Positions 8,527-8,643 of a stretch of 8,643 nucleotides of DNA are shown piece by piece (within the stretch, counting starts at the first letter, position 1; each line of letters starts with the position of its first letter). The notes under the pieces were generated by a model. That model ran no database searches. It had not been told where the DNA came from and saw only the letters and a list, made by a program, of their open reading frames with translations. Source of the stretch: Chloroflexota bacterium (GTDB lineage: Bacteria > Chloroflexota > Dehalococcoidia > JACQGW01). The position numbers were made by a program, and so were the translations under genes. The stretch is taken from positions 1 through 8,643 of the forward strand of contig JACQGW010000204.1 of assembly GCA_016199325.1 (NCBI GenBank), written 5' to 3'.

Positions 8527-8553
8527 TGGTACGACCCGACTGGTACGACCCGA
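8526..8553 (+). repeat. Perfect tandem duplication of a 14-mer
   Basis: CTGGTACGACCCGA at 8526-8539 is followed immediately by an identical copy at 8540-8553. It lies between the two 39-base direct repeats and looks like a recent slippage duplication. Confidence 0.9.
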
Positions 8554-8575
8554 GAGGAGAGCGAGTGTTAGGAGT

Positions 8576-8643
8576 GGAAGCTCGGGGGAACTCCCCGTCA
8601 TACTGAGCCGCAGCGAAGCATCTCCCCGGCTCAGGGTGGGGAC
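8576..8643 (+). repeat. Dispersed repeat, copy 2, fuller and cut by the window edge
   Basis: Positions 8576-8614 repeat 8488-8526 (38 of 39 bases). The sequence continues with GAAGCATCTCCCCGGCTCAG, which copy 1 lacks. CTGAGCCG at 8603-8610 can pair perfectly with CGGCTCAG at 8627-8634 around a 16-base loop. The layout resembles intergenic repeats of the GTCATxCTGAGCxGCAGCGAAG type that I recall from several bacterial genomes; that comparison is from memory. No T-run follows the hairpin. The element may continue past the window. Confidence 0.8.

Noticed and set aside
8461..8571. 36-codon open frame starting with ATGA overlap on the nuoK stop
   Set aside because: It runs through the direct repeats and the tandem 14-mer, resembles no family I know, and is too short to be nuoL. 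It is probably repeat DNA that happens to be open.
8488..8614. Two 39-base direct repeats separated by 49 bases, considered as a minimal CRISPR array
   Set aside because: There are only two copies, the core also occurs inverted elsewhere in the window, the intervening DNA contains its own tandem repeat, and no cas gene is present.
8603..8634. Inverted repeat considered as an intrinsic terminator
   Set aside because: The loop is 16 bases and no T-run follows on either reading; it belongs to the dispersed repeat, and nuoL is expected downstream.

Overview
The window is one uninterrupted stretch of a bacterial respiratory complex I (NADH:quinone oxidoreductase, NDH-1) operon. All nine genes are on the + strand, in the canonical order nuoC-nuoD-nuoE-nuoF-nuoG-nuoH-nuoI-nuoJ-nuoK. 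nuoB presumably lies just left of the window and nuoL, nuoM and nuoN to the right. The DNA is strongly GC-rich, roughly two thirds by eye. NuoC and NuoD are separate proteins, not fused as in Escherichia coli. The NADH-dehydrogenase genes nuoE, nuoF and nuoG are present, and several genes start with GTG. Together with the repeats described below, this fits a high-GC bacterium such as a Chloroflexota (Thermomicrobia-like) member. That placement is an impression, not a result, and other high-GC phyla are not excluded.

Layout: 1-75 is a run of degenerate 7-bp tandem repeats ending in the nuoC ribosome binding site. nuoC (76-606) overlaps nuoD (599-1789) by 8 bp. A 110-bp gap (1790-1899) holds a dispersed-repeat fragment. 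nuoE (1900-2421), nuoF (2414-3709), nuoG (3706-5931) and nuoH (5928-6920) overlap one another by 8, 4 and 4 bp. After 18 bp comes nuoI (6939-7547), whose 3' end contains a second block of the same 7-bp repeat family and overlaps nuoJ (7538-8155) by 10 bp. nuoK (8159-8464) follows after 3 bp. The last 179 bp (8465-8643) hold no convincing gene, only direct, tandem and inverted repeats.

How the genes work together: NuoF oxidises NADH through FMN and cluster N3. NuoE carries N1a. NuoG passes electrons through N1b, N4 and N5 and also keeps the bacterial N7 site. NuoI carries N6a and N6b to the quinone site formed by NuoD, NuoH and the unseen NuoB, with NuoC as a structural partner. NuoH, NuoJ and NuoK begin the membrane arm that couples quinone reduction to proton pumping. 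All expected cluster ligands are visible, and no gene is frameshifted or broken.

The enzyme genes are ordinary, and I see no new biological system. The unusual content is repeat DNA lodged at gene junctions. A heptanucleotide repeat family appears upstream of nuoC and inside the 3' end of nuoI, where it encodes a low-complexity tail. A second repeat family, with core GTCATGCTGAGCCGCA, appears in the nuoD-nuoE gap and downstream of nuoK.
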